From the NCBI GenBank assembly GCA_049116335.1, contig JAGDYZ010000012.1, forward strand, positions 248,001 to 312,000: a stretch of 64,000 nucleotides of DNA. The letters run 5' to 3'. The notes beneath the pieces are model-generated. The model made no database searches, was not told the origin of the DNA, and saw only the letters and a list, made by a program, of their open reading frames with translations. Made by a program: the position numbers and the translations under genes. This DNA comes from CANMIH01 sp049116335 (GTDB lineage: Bacteria; Pseudomonadota; Alphaproteobacteria; Rhodobacterales; Rhodobacteraceae). Every line of letters begins with the position of its first letter. Positions within the stretch are counted from its first letter, which is position 1. Shown in pieces: positions 1-7,929 of the stretch.

Positions 1-531
1 CAAAGGGTGTGAGGCCGCGGCGACAAACACCGGATTGTAGTCAAACAACGGGGTAAAGGTCACGCCGGCCAAATCCTCGGGATCAGAGGAAATCACCACA
101 TCCACATCTTCTTTGATCAGCGCAGGCAGGGCGTCAAACGCCAGACCGGGCCGAATATCGACATCCACATCCGGCCAACTTTTGCGGAACGTCTCCAACA
201 CCGGAAACAGCCACTCGAAACACGCATGGCACTCGATGGCGATGTGCAACCGACCCGAACGCCCCTCTCTCAGACCGCTGAATTCCGCCTGAAGCGCCTC
301 AACTTGCGGTAATATCTGGTCCGCCAATCGCAACAAACGCATACCCGCCGCCGAAAGCTTCAATGGCTTAGAGCGGCGCACAAAGAGCTCAACCCCCGCC
401 TGATCCTCCAGGCCTTTGATCTGATGGCTCAATGCGGACTGCGTTATATTGAGCTGATCCGCAGCTTTCGCCAGCCCCCCACATTCATGAATGGCTTTCA
501 CCGTACGCAGATGGCGGAACTCGATATGCAT
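1..531 (-). CDS. metR: LysR-family regulator MetR, C-terminus beyond window
   Basis: This is the N-terminal 177 codons of a LysR-type transcriptional activator; the C-terminal part runs off the left edge. The winged helix-turn-helix fills roughly residues 1-60 and contains AADQLNITQSALSHQ. The effector domain that follows has RLHIAIECHACFEWL and FDALPALIKEDVDVVISSD. Both match the characteristic MetR sequence (IAIECHSC and so on in enterobacterial MetR) better than other LysR members. MetR proteins use homocysteine as coactivator and control met genes. Divergence from metF, 91 bp away, supports the call. The start chosen is the ATG giving MHIEFRHL. Confidence 0.88.
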   Translation of the reverse strand, partial: MHIEFRHLRTVKAIHECGGLAKAADQLNITQSALSHQIKGLEDQAGVELFVRRSKPLKLSAAGMRLLRLADQILPQVEALQAEFSGLREGRSGRLHIAIECHACFEWLFPVLETFRKSWPDVDVDIRPGLAFDALPALIKEDVDVVISSDPEDLAGVTFTPLFDYNPVFVAAASHPL

Positions 532-550
532 ATCAGCCTCATGTTGATCT

Positions 551-572
551 TGAGAATTATGAATTTGTCTCA
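551..572. promoter_or_regulatory. Candidate MetR operator between metR and metF
   Basis: TGAGA at 551-555 and TCTCA at 568-572 form an inverted repeat. The right part, TGAATTTGTCTCA (560-572), differs by one base from the MetR consensus TGAA-N5-TTCA. It sits in the 91-bp divergent intergenic region, where LysR regulators normally bind. Assignment to MetR is inferred from position and motif. Confidence 0.45.
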
Positions 573-622
573 CAACTATATCTGCGGCACAACATGCGCA
601 ACCGATCCTGAAAGGTAGACCG

Positions 623-1489
623 ATGTCCGCACCCGAAATTTCGTTTGAGTTTTTCCCGCCTCGCAACATTGAGGCCACTTTTCGGCTATGGGACACGGTT
701 CAGATGCTGGCGCCGCTCAAACCTCGGTTTGTCTCGGTCACCTACGGCGCAGGCGGCACCACCCGCGATCTGACACGGGATGTTGTTGCGACCCTGCACA
801 AACATTCCGGCCTGCGCACTGCGGCGCATCTCACCTGTGTGAATGCTTCACGCTCGGAAACGCTTAAAATTGCTCAGGACTTTGCCGATGCGGGTGTGCG
901 TGACATCGTCGCCCTGCGCGGCGATCCGCCAAAAGACGCACCGGGGTTTGTCCCTCACCCCACAGGCTTTGCCCATTCGGTCGAATTGATCGAAGCCTTG
1001 GCCAAAACCGGGGATTTCAACATCCGCGTGGGCGCCTATCCCGACACACATCCCGAAGCCTCGTCCCTCGCCTCCGACATTGACTGGCTGAAACGCAAGC
1101 TGGATGCCGGAGCTACCGAAGCTCTGACCCAGTTTTTCTTTGAGGCCGAGACCTTCTTCCGCTTTCGCGATGCGGCGGCCAAAGCGGGCATTGATCAGGC
1201 GATTGTGCCGGGCATTCTTCCGATTGAGAACTGGAAAGGCGCACGGGCCTTTGCCAAACGCTGTGGCACCCATATCCCCACCTGGGTGGATGAGGCCTTT
1301 ACCAAAGCCACACGCGACAATCGCGAGGATCTTCTTGCCACGGCCCTATGCACCGAGCTGTGCAGCGATCTGATCGAGGGGGGCGTGGAGAAACTCCATT
1401 TCTACACATTGAACCGCCCGGAACTGACCCGCGATGTCTGTTTCGCCCTGGGCGTCACACCCGAGGTCAAACTCGAACACGTCGCCTAA
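623..1489 (+). CDS. metF: 5,10-methylenetetrahydrofolate reductase
   Basis: MetF reduces 5,10-methylene-THF to 5-methyl-THF, the methyl donor for methionine synthesis; it is a cytosolic FAD TIM-barrel enzyme. The 288-residue product is the normal bacterial length. Visible family motifs are SFEFFPPR near the N-terminus (with the catalytic Glu), FVSVTYGAGGTTRD, AHLTCVN, IVALRGDPP, RVGAYPDTHPEA, QFFFEAETFFRFRD and PGILPI, ending in KLHFYTLNR. The gene is divergent from metR, so it is probably MetR-activated. The ATG follows a GAAAGG ribosome-binding site. Confidence 0.96.
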   Translation: MSAPEISFEFFPPRNIEATFRLWDTVQMLAPLKPRFVSVTYGAGGTTRDLTRDVVATLHKHSGLRTAAHLTCVNASRSETLKIAQDFADAGVRDIVALRGDPPKDAPGFVPHPTGFAHSVELIEALAKTGDFNIRVGAYPDTHPEASSLASDIDWLKRKLDAGATEALTQFFFEAETFFRFRDAAAKAGIDQAIVPGILPIENWKGARAFAKRCGTHIPTWVDEAFTKATRDNREDLLATALCTELCSDLIEGGVEKLHFYTLNRPELTRDVCFALGVTPEVKLEHVA

Positions 1490-1540
1490 GACTACATTCG
1501 ATCCAACCGATCTATTTGGGGCGCAACACCCCAGCTGAGT

Positions 1541-1561
1541 GAGAGGGGGTCTCCCCCTCTC
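1541..1561. terminator. Bidirectional hairpin terminator between metF and the BKACE gene
   Basis: GAGAGGGGG (1541-1549), loop TCT, CCCCCTCTC (1553-1561): a perfect 9-bp stem in the 84-bp gap between two convergent genes. A smaller GGGG/CCCC pair lies just before it at 1518-1533. There is no long U-tract on either strand, so strength is uncertain. Confidence 0.65.
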
Positions 1562-1573
1562 AATCAAGTCACA

Positions 1574-2485
1574 TCAGCGCGGCGCGCGTTTGGTCAGCCC
1601 CAGCTTTTCTCGCACGGCCTCCGGGCCGATGATCTTGGCACCCATGCCTTCGATCACACCAACCGCCCGCTCCACCAGTTGCGCATTGGTGGCCAGCACA
1701 CCTTTGTCGAGGAACAGATTGTCCTCCAAGCCGACCCGGACGTTGCCACCGGCCAGAACCGACGCCGCCGCATAGGGCATCTGATCACGGCCCAGGCTGA
1801 AGGCCGACCAGGTCCAGTCGTCAGGCACATTGTTGACCATCGCCATAAAGGTGTTGAGATCATTGGGCGCACCCCAAGGCACACCCATGCAGAGCTGCAC
1901 CAGCGCCGGGCTGTCCAGAACACCATCCTTCACCAGCTGCTTGGCGTACCACAGGTGGCCGGTGTCAAAGGCTTCGATCTCAGGCTTCACCCCCAGTTCG
2001 GTCATCATCCGCCCCATGGCGGTCAGCATGCCCGGCGTGTTGGTCATCACGTAATCGGCTTCGGCAAAGTTCATCGTTCCGCAATCCAGGGTGCAGATCT
2101 CAGGCAGACAGTCCGCCACATGCGCCACGCGCTCTTCCGCACCCACCATATCCGTACCGGCCTGATTCACGGGAAACGGCGCATCGGCAGAGCCAAACAC
2201 AATGTCCCCGCCCATGCCCGCAGTGAGGTTGAGAACAACATCCACTTCGGCGTCACGAATGCGGTCGGTCACCTCGCGGTAGAGCTTCAGGTCCCGCGAC
2301 GGCGCACCAGTTTCCGGATCGCGCACGTGGCAATGCACAATCGCCGCGCCCGCTTTGGCGGCGTCGATGGCGCTCTCGGCAATCTGCTGCGGCGAGCGCG
2401 GCACATGTGGGCTGCGGTCCTGCGTGCCGCCCGATCCGGTCACAGCGGCGGTGATGAAAACCTCACGGTTCATGGTCAAAGGCAT
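1574..2485 (-). CDS. Beta-keto acid cleavage enzyme (BKACE), probable 3-dehydrocarnitine cleavage
   Basis: BKACE proteins (formerly DUF849) are zinc TIM-barrel enzymes that condense a beta-keto acid with acetyl-CoA and release acetoacetate plus a new acyl-CoA. The 303-residue product shows the zinc-binding VHCHVRDPETG motif near residue 50, then a TAGMGGD loop and EAFDTGHLW. The closest functional analogy is CdhC of Pseudomonas, which cleaves dehydrocarnitine. Neighbours (CaiD-like hydratase, acyl-CoA ligase and dehydrogenase, GlxA-type regulator) favour a trimethylammonium substrate, but other beta-keto acids are possible. The start is an ATG six bases after AAGGAGGG. It is the last gene of the leftward operon. 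Confidence 0.82.
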   Translation of the reverse strand: MPLTMNREVFITAAVTGSGGTQDRSPHVPRSPQQIAESAIDAAKAGAAIVHCHVRDPETGAPSRDLKLYREVTDRIRDAEVDVVLNLTAGMGGDIVFGSADAPFPVNQAGTDMVGAEERVAHVADCLPEICTLDCGTMNFAEADYVMTNTPGMLTAMGRMMTELGVKPEIEAFDTGHLWYAKQLVKDGVLDSPALVQLCMGVPWGAPNDLNTFMAMVNNVPDDWTWSAFSLGRDQMPYAAASVLAGGNVRVGLEDNLFLDKGVLATNAQLVERAVGVIEGMGAKIIGPEAVREKLGLTKRAPR

Positions 2486-2520
2486 GACGCCCTCCTTATC
2501 TGTCTCATGTCACGGCCCGA

Positions 2521-2572
2521 TGGGACGGTGGGTGGGGCGAGGTGCCAAAGGCACAAGCGCCATCCCGTCCCA
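2521..2572 (-). other. Long nested hairpin between caiD-like and BKACE genes
   Basis: TGGGACGG (2521-2528) pairs with CCGTCCCA (2565-2572). Inside it GGCG (2536-2539) can pair with CGCC (2558-2561), and GTGCC-AAA-GGCAC forms the tip (2542-2554). The whole 100-bp spacer between the two operon genes is dominated by this 52-nt fold. It could be an mRNA stability or processing element; it lacks a U-tract, so it is unlikely to be a simple terminator. Confidence 0.5.
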
Positions 2573-2585
2573 AATGGGCAAAAAT

Positions 2586-3368
2586 TTAGCGGCCTTTCCA
2601 GACCGGATCGCGTTTCTCGGCAAAGGCGCGCGCGCCTTCCAGCTGGTCCTCAGACCGGTACAGTTTCTCGACGCTCTCAAACTGCGATTTGGTGATTTTG
2701 TTCAGCGCGTCCTGGAACTTCATGTCCTCCGCTTCGCGCACCACTTCCTTGATCGCAGCATAAACCAGCGGCGGGCCCGAGGCCAAAAGATCGGCCATCT
2801 CACGCGCCCTCGCCAAAAGATCGTCTTTGGGATGGATCTGGTTGATCATGCCCCAGCGCGCGGCTTCCTCTGCCTCAATCCAACGCCCGGTCAGCAACAT
2901 CTCCATCGCGATGTGATAGGGAATGCGCTTGGGCAGTTTGATGCTCGCCGCATCTGCCACGGTGCCCGAGCGAATTTCAGGCAGCGCGAAACTTGCGGTA
3001 TCTGAGGCCAGAATGATGTCCCCGGACAGCGCGATTTCCAGACCGCCACCGCAGCAGATGCCATTCACCGCCATGATCACCGGTTTGTTCAGCCCGCGCA
3101 ATTCCTGCAGGCCACCAAAACCACCAACCCCATAGTCGCCATCAACCGCATCGCCGTCCGCGGCAGCCTTCAGGTCCCAGCCGGGGCAGAAAAACTTTTC
3201 GTTGGCCGAAGCCACCACCGCAACGCGCATTTCGGGATCATCCCGAAACTCGGTAAAGATCTGCCCCATCAACCGACTGGTTTCCAGATCGATGGCATTG
3301 GCCTTGCCACGGTTCAAGGTGACCTCGAACACATGCCCCCGGCGCTCCACATGAATTGGACTATCCAT
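2586..3368 (-). CDS. caiD: CaiD-like enoyl-CoA hydratase (carnitinyl-CoA dehydratase family)
   Basis: This crotonase-fold protein of 260 residues matches carnitinyl-CoA dehydratase CaiD along its length: KANAID, FFCPGWDLKAAADG, GGFGGLQEL, GGGLEIALSGD, SFALPEIRSGTV, and the CaiD C-terminus AFAEKRDPVWKGR. CaiD interconverts crotonobetainyl-CoA and L-carnitinyl-CoA. The crotonase Glu in ALPE is present, but the following stretch (VADAAS) differs from the enterobacterial VPDSGG. The two ATGs at 3371 and 3368 compete; I chose 3368 because it is six bases from GGAGG. It overlaps the ligase gene by a few bases, so the two are translationally coupled. Confidence 0.85.
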   Translation of the reverse strand: MDSPIHVERRGHVFEVTLNRGKANAIDLETSRLMGQIFTEFRDDPEMRVAVVASANEKFFCPGWDLKAAADGDAVDGDYGVGGFGGLQELRGLNKPVIMAVNGICCGGGLEIALSGDIILASDTASFALPEIRSGTVADAASIKLPKRIPYHIAMEMLLTGRWIEAEEAARWGMINQIHPKDDLLARAREMADLLASGPPLVYAAIKEVVREAEDMKFQDALNKITKSQFESVEKLYRSEDQLEGARAFAEKRDPVWKGR

Positions 3369-5433
3369 CATTTTCCTCCCAACGGATCAAGGCATCCACA
3401 GCCACCGCATCTTTTTCCAGACAAAGCAGCGGATTGATTTCCACTTCGGCGAGCACATCAACATGTGCCGCTACAAAATTTGCTACGGATTGCACCGCCG
3501 CAATGATACGGGCGCGGTCGGCACCGGCGGCTCCGCGATACCCCGCCAAAAGCGGCGCAATACGCAAGTTGTCCAAGGCCCCCGCAATCTCCGCGTCTGA
3601 GATCGGCAACAACAGCGATTGAGTGTCCTGCAGAATTTCTGTCATGACCCCACCGGCTCCTAGGGTCAGCACAAAGCCATGTACCGGGTCGCGCAACACG
3701 CCAATCAACAGTTCGGCCACCGCATCGGGCACCATCTCTTCCACAAGATAGCCCTTGGCGCCCATGGCCTCGGCCGCCTCCTGCACCTCATCCGCACTAT
3801 TCAGCCCCAGACGCACAGCACCGGCTTCGGTTTTATGGGCAAACCCCTCGCCTTTCAGCACAACGGGAAAGCCGATCTCGCGGGCAGCTTCTGCTGCAAC
3901 CTGCGCCGTACTCACGCGCTTAGACCCGGGCACCCTCAGACCATGCTGGGCCAAAACCGCTTTGGCCTCTCCTTCGCTCAGCGCCGCCAGCTCGCGGTCA
4001 CCCGCCTCGGGCAACAACACCGGCGCACCTGGATGTGTCCGGCCCAACCAAGCGGCGGCGGCCACGGCCTCAAGCGCCTCGCTCATACCACACAGCGGCA
4101 CAACACCGCGATCGATCAGATCCCGCGCCATCGCCTCGGGCAGGGTTTCGGTCAGACTTGCCAGAACCGCCATAGGCCGAGCGGTGGTCTTGGCGGTCTC
4201 ATCGACCGCCTCAATCACATAGTCCCATTCAGATGCCGAACAGCGGTCTCCACGTGGAAAGTCCAGCACCACCATACCCAGCGCCAGATCGCTCCCCTGC
4301 ATCATGCCTGAGAAACATGCCGTCAACGCCGCGCGATCCGCCCAGATATAGGTGTGGTAATCCAACGGGTTGGCCAGTGCCACCTTGGGCCCAAGCGCCG
4401 CGCGCAGGGCGGTTTTCTGCTCCGCGCTCAGCGCGGGATAGTCAACATCATAACCCAAAGCGGTATCCGCCATCAGGCTGGCTTCGCCCCCGGAACAGGA
4501 CATCGAAGCCACCTGATTGCTCGCCAACGGGCCAACCGTGTGCAAGATTTTCAGCGTCTCCAGCATCGCAGCCAGCGATCCGACCTGCGCAATGCCCAAC
4601 CGTTGCAACAGCGCCCGTGCGCCCGCATCACTGCCCGCCAGAGACGCGGTGTGTGACACGGTGGCCGCATGGGCCTGATCCGAGGCCCCCACCTTGACCG
4701 CCACAACACGTTTGCCCAGTTCAGCCGCCCGCGCCGCGAGTGCCTCGAAGGCGCGAATGTCGGAAATACCTTCGATATGCAGACCAAGCGCCGTAACACG
4801 CGGATCTTCCAAAACCGCCTGCCCCAGCACCGCCAGATCAATCTGCGCCTGATTGCCCAATGTGCCGATATAGGCAATGGGCAAGCCGCGCATCTGCATC
4901 GTCATGTTCAGGGCAATGTTCGAACTTTGGGTCAGGATCGCAACGCCACTGTCACAGCGCAGCGCGCCATGTTGATCCGGCCAAAGCGCGGCCCCATCCA
5001 GCGCGTTGATAAACCCATAACAGTTGGGGCCGAGGAAAGGCATGTCGCCTGCCGCGGCCATCAACGCGGCCTGAAGCTCGGCCCCGTCGTCCAGCTCGGC
5101 CTGCGCCTCGGCAAATCCGCTGGCGAAACAAACCGCCCCGCCCGCGCCCAGCACCGACAAGTCACGCATCACATCAACCGTGGCATAGCGGTTCACGCCC
5201 ACAAACACCGCGTCGGGCACTCCCGGTAGATCCGCCACGCTGGCAAACGTCGTCTCGCCTGCCACCTCTGATTTCTTTGGATGCACTGGCCAGATCGGGC
5301 CGTCAAACCCAGTTTGACGGCACTGTGCGATCACATTGGCGCCCCAGGCACCGCCACCAACTACCGCAATCGACGCTGGTTTCAGAAACCGCGCCAACCG
5401 CCCTCCCTTGGCATCAGCAACACTCTTTAGCAT
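3361..5433 (-). CDS. ADP-forming acyl-CoA synthetase (acetate-CoA ligase family)
   Basis: The 690-residue protein has the three parts of a fused nucleoside-diphosphate-forming acyl-CoA synthetase. A CoA-binding Rossmann domain holds IAVVGGGAWGANV near residue 25. A succinyl-CoA-ligase-like domain carries the phosphorylated His in VSHTASLAGSD (His261). An ATP-grasp domain from about residue 490 contains PVVLKGEGFAHKTEAG and EVEINPLL. Such enzymes make acyl-CoA from a free acid, ATP and CoA. In this operon it would activate the acid that the dehydrogenase and hydratase act on, plausibly gamma-butyrobetaine, crotonobetaine or carnitine. That is unusual, as CaiC and related ligases are AMP-forming. 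Substrate is inferred from context. Confidence 0.88.
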   Translation of the reverse strand: MLKSVADAKGGRLARFLKPASIAVVGGGAWGANVIAQCRQTGFDGPIWPVHPKKSEVAGETTFASVADLPGVPDAVFVGVNRYATVDVMRDLSVLGAGGAVCFASGFAEAQAELDDGAELQAALMAAAGDMPFLGPNCYGFINALDGAALWPDQHGALRCDSGVAILTQSSNIALNMTMQMRGLPIAYIGTLGNQAQIDLAVLGQAVLEDPRVTALGLHIEGISDIRAFEALAARAAELGKRVVAVKVGASDQAHAATVSHTASLAGSDAGARALLQRLGIAQVGSLAAMLETLKILHTVGPLASNQVASMSCSGGEASLMADTALGYDVDYPALSAEQKTALRAALGPKVALANPLDYHTYIWADRAALTACFSGMMQGSDLALGMVVLDFPRGDRCSASEWDYVIEAVDETAKTTARPMAVLASLTETLPEAMARDLIDRGVVPLCGMSEALEAVAAAAWLGRTHPGAPVLLPEAGDRELAALSEGEAKAVLAQHGLRVPGSKRVSTAQVAAEAAREIGFPVVLKGEGFAHKTEAGAVRLGLNSADEVQEAAEAMGAKGYLVEEMVPDAVAELLIGVLRDPVHGFVLTLGAGGVMTEILQDTQSLLLPISDAEIAGALDNLRIAPLLAGYRGAAGADRARIIAAVQSVANFVAAHVDVLAEVEINPLLCLEKDAVAVDALIRWEENDG

Positions 5434-5439
5434 CGGCCC

Positions 5440-5745
5440 TCATGTCTGATCTGCCGCCCGGTCGATATGGCCCAGGCTCCGTTCCGGTTCGATCAGGTCC
5501 CGCACCCGCGATTTCAGCTCTTTCACATCCGGAAAGCCCCCATCGCGTTTACGTTCCCAAATCACAGTCTCCCCCACCTTGATCTCATAGGTCCCGCCCA
5601 TGTCGCTGGGGATCAGCGTCACGCCCCCCAGATCGTCTTTGAAGGTCTGCAACAGCTCTTGCGCCATCCATCCGGCGCGCAAAAGCCAGTTACATCCGAT
5701 ACAATAGGCGATGGACACCTGAGGTTTGGCGGTGGGGTTTGTCAC
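5440..5745 (-). CDS. SelT/SelW/SelH (Rdx) family thioredoxin-like protein
   Basis: The 101-residue protein begins with a beta strand and the redox motif YCIGCNWLLRAGWMAQELL, a CxxC at about residues 15-18, as in Cys forms of selenoprotein W-like Rdx proteins. It ends with a GGTYEIKV...IWERKRDGGFPD...LK pattern typical of the family. Function in bacteria is unclear; a thiol redox role is presumed. It is wedged between the acyl-CoA dehydrogenase (2 nt away) and the ligase (6 nt away), so it is certainly in the operon. Translation probably starts at GTG 5745, just after the dehydrogenase TAA. Confidence 0.85.
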   Translation of the reverse strand: MTNPTAKPQVSIAYCIGCNWLLRAGWMAQELLQTFKDDLGGVTLIPSDMGGTYEIKVGETVIWERKRDGGFPDVKELKSRVRDLIEPERSLGHIDRAADQT

Positions 5746-5747
5746 GT

Positions 5748-6908
5748 TTAGGCTCCGAGAGGTCTTAGCAAATCACGGCTGATGATATGCCGCTGGATCT
5801 CGCTTGTGCCATCCCAAATCCGTTCAACCCGTGCATCGCGCCAGAAGCGTTCGATCGGGAAATCGTCCATCAGCCCCATGCCGCCAAAGATCTGCAAGGT
5901 GGTGTCGGTGACCCGCGCCAGCATTTCGCTGGCATAGACCTTGGCGCTGGCAATCTCACGGTTCGCCGGAAGGCCCTGATCCAAACGCCAGGCCCCCGAC
6001 AGGGTCAGCAGATCTGCGGCATCGATCTCGGTGATCATATCCGCGATCTGAAAGCTGATGCCCTGAAACTTGCCGATCTGCTGGCCGAACTGTTTGCGCT
6101 CTGCCGAATAGTTCAGCGCATAGTCAAAGCACCGGCGCGCCCGGCCCACACAGAAAGCCGCAACCGTCAGGCGGGTGGCATAGAGCCACTCATTCATCAC
6201 ATCAAAGCCGCCATCAACCTCGCCCAGAACCTGCGCATCAGGCAGGCGGCAGTCGTCGAAGGTCAGGATGTAGTTTTTGTATCCTTTGTGACTGACCGAG
6301 TTATAGCCTTCACGCACCTCAAACCCTGGATGGCCGCGATCGACCAGGAAACAGGTGATGCGTTTTTTCGGCCCGCGTGGGGTCTCATCCAAACCGGTGG
6401 CCACAAAAACAATGAAGAAATCCGCGTGCTCTGCGCCTGAGATAAAGTGCTTGGAACCTTTGAGAACCCAATCACCCCCGTCGCGCGTGGCCGAACATTT
6501 CATGCCCCGCACATCTGAACCCGCATCCGGCTCGGTCATCGCCAACGCATCCATCCGTTCGCCGCGCACCGCTGGCAGAAGGTATTTCTCTTTCTGCTCA
6601 CCCTCACAGGCCATCAGGATGTTTTGCGGGCGGCCAAAGAAATGGGTCAGCGCCATGCTGCCCCGGCCTAACTCCCGCTCGACCAGCGTGAAATCCATGT
6701 GGCTTAGGCCCGCGCCGCCAACCTCTTCAGGAAAGTTGCAGGCATAAAACCCCAGATCGATGCACTTCTGCTTGATCTCCATGCCCAGCTCATGGGGCAC
6801 CTGCCCTGTGCGCTCGACCATATCCTCATGCGGATAAATCTCATTTTCGACAAAGCTACGGACCGTAGACACGATCATCTCTTGTTCGTCACTCAGACCA
6901 AAATGCAT
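5748..6908 (-). CDS. Acyl-CoA dehydrogenase, CaiA-like
   Basis: FAD flavoenzyme that introduces an alpha-beta double bond into an acyl-CoA. The 386-residue product shows the family signatures AMTEPDAGSDV (FAD/substrate binding), KGSKHFISGA, RKQFGQQIGKFQ, QIFGGMGLMDDFPIERFWRDARV and RIWDGTSEIQR with the usual C-terminal helices. The first gene of the leftward operon, it is divergent from the GlxA-type regulator. A longer reading frame exists up to 6965, but the ATG at 6908 (MHFGLSDEQE) has AAGGAGC about nine bases upstream and matches the usual family N-terminus, so I chose it. A gamma-butyrobetainyl-CoA or crotonobetaine-type role is inferred from neighbours. Confidence 0.9.
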   Translation of the reverse strand: MHFGLSDEQEMIVSTVRSFVENEIYPHEDMVERTGQVPHELGMEIKQKCIDLGFYACNFPEEVGGAGLSHMDFTLVERELGRGSMALTHFFGRPQNILMACEGEQKEKYLLPAVRGERMDALAMTEPDAGSDVRGMKCSATRDGGDWVLKGSKHFISGAEHADFFIVFVATGLDETPRGPKKRITCFLVDRGHPGFEVREGYNSVSHKGYKNYILTFDDCRLPDAQVLGEVDGGFDVMNEWLYATRLTVAAFCVGRARRCFDYALNYSAERKQFGQQIGKFQGISFQIADMITEIDAADLLTLSGAWRLDQGLPANREIASAKVYASEMLARVTDTTLQIFGGMGLMDDFPIERFWRDARVERIWDGTSEIQRHIISRDLLRPLGA

Positions 6909-6963
6909 CTGCGGCGCTCCTTTTGATTGAAGGACAGTAAAAGCGCGCTTGACCTCAGACATC

Positions 6964-7929
6964 ATGCAGAGTTCACATCAAACCATGCTGGATACGCCCA
7001 CACCCCAAAAAACCCGCCGCATCGGCGTGCTGCTCTTTCCGCAGTTTTCGATGCATTGCCTGGCCAATGCTATCGAACCGCTGCGTGGCGCCAATACACT
7101 GGCGGGTCAGGTGTTGTATGAGTGGGAGTTTCTCAGCCTCGACGGCAAACCGCTGCAATCCTCTTCTGGGTTGCCCGTAACGCCCGCCATGCCCCTGTCA
7201 GACCATCCCGGCGGCGACCTGTTGATGATCATTCCCAGCTACGGCCATCCAGACCATGCCACGCCTGCCACATCACGTGGATTGCGGGCCGCCAGCAAAC
7301 GGTTTGCCCACTTAGGCGGGTTCGACACCGGCAGCTGGCTTCTGGCCAAGGCCGGATTGCTGGAAGGATACCGCGCGACCATTCACTGGGATGTCTTGAC
7401 CGATCTTGCAGAGACTTTTCCCGAAATCGAGGTCAGCGAAGATCGGTTTGTCATCGACCGCAATCGCATTTCCTGTGGCGGGGCCAGCACAACCATGGAG
7501 CTGATGCTGCACCTCATTGGCCTGCACCATGGCGCGATGCTGCGCCTTGAGGTCTCAGCGCTCTTTATGCATGGCGAGCGCGATCTCTCGGCCACACCAC
7601 ACCAACGGCACTCAGACGACCAATGGGTCGAAATGGCGGTTTCTCTGATGCGGCGTAATCTCGAAACGCCCCTGTCCATCCCTGAAGTCGCCGCCCATCT
7701 GGGCATTTCGGCCCGCGCGCTTGAGGCCCATTTCGCCAAAGCCACCGCGCGCACCCCGCAAAGCACCTACCGAAGCCTCCGCCTCGCCGCCGCGCGCCGG
7801 TTGGTGCAGCAAACCACCTATTCCATTGCCGAAATTGGCACCCGCTGCGGCTATGAAGACCCAAGCGCCCTCACCCGTGCCTTTCGAAAAGAGTTTGGCA
7901 CCACACCACGCGCGCTGCGGCTCAGCTGA
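6964..7929 (+). CDS. GlxA-family AraC regulator (CdhR-like)
   Basis: This 321-residue regulator has an N-terminal class-I glutamine-amidotransferase-like (DJ-1/PfpI) sensor domain from RIGVLLFPQFS to about residue 190 and a C-terminal AraC helix-turn-helix pair with IPEVAAHLGISARALEAHF and SIAEIGTRCGYEDPSALTRAFRKEFG. GlxA-type regulators of this architecture, such as CdhR and GbdR, sense carnitine or glycine betaine in Pseudomonas. It lies divergent from the acyl-CoA operon, which it probably activates. Start is uncertain: in-frame TTG 6949, ATG 6964 and ATG 6985 are all possible and none has a strong ribosome-binding site. Its last 8 bases overlap the convergent GntR gene. Confidence 0.88.
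   Translation: MQSSHQTMLDTPTPQKTRRIGVLLFPQFSMHCLANAIEPLRGANTLAGQVLYEWEFLSLDGKPLQSSSGLPVTPAMPLSDHPGGDLLMIIPSYGHPDHATPATSRGLRAASKRFAHLGGFDTGSWLLAKAGLLEGYRATIHWDVLTDLAETFPEIEVSEDRFVIDRNRISCGGASTTMELMLHLIGLHHGAMLRLEVSALFMHGERDLSATPHQRHSDDQWVEMAVSLMRRNLETPLSIPEVAAHLGISARALEAHFAKATARTPQSTYRSLRLAAARRLVQQTTYSIAEIGTRCGYEDPSALTRAFRKEFGTTPRALRLS

Noticed and set aside
1679..2695. 338-codon plus-strand frame across the BKACE gene
   Set aside because: High Arg/His content and no start signal; it mirrors the BKACE and CaiD-like coding sequences.
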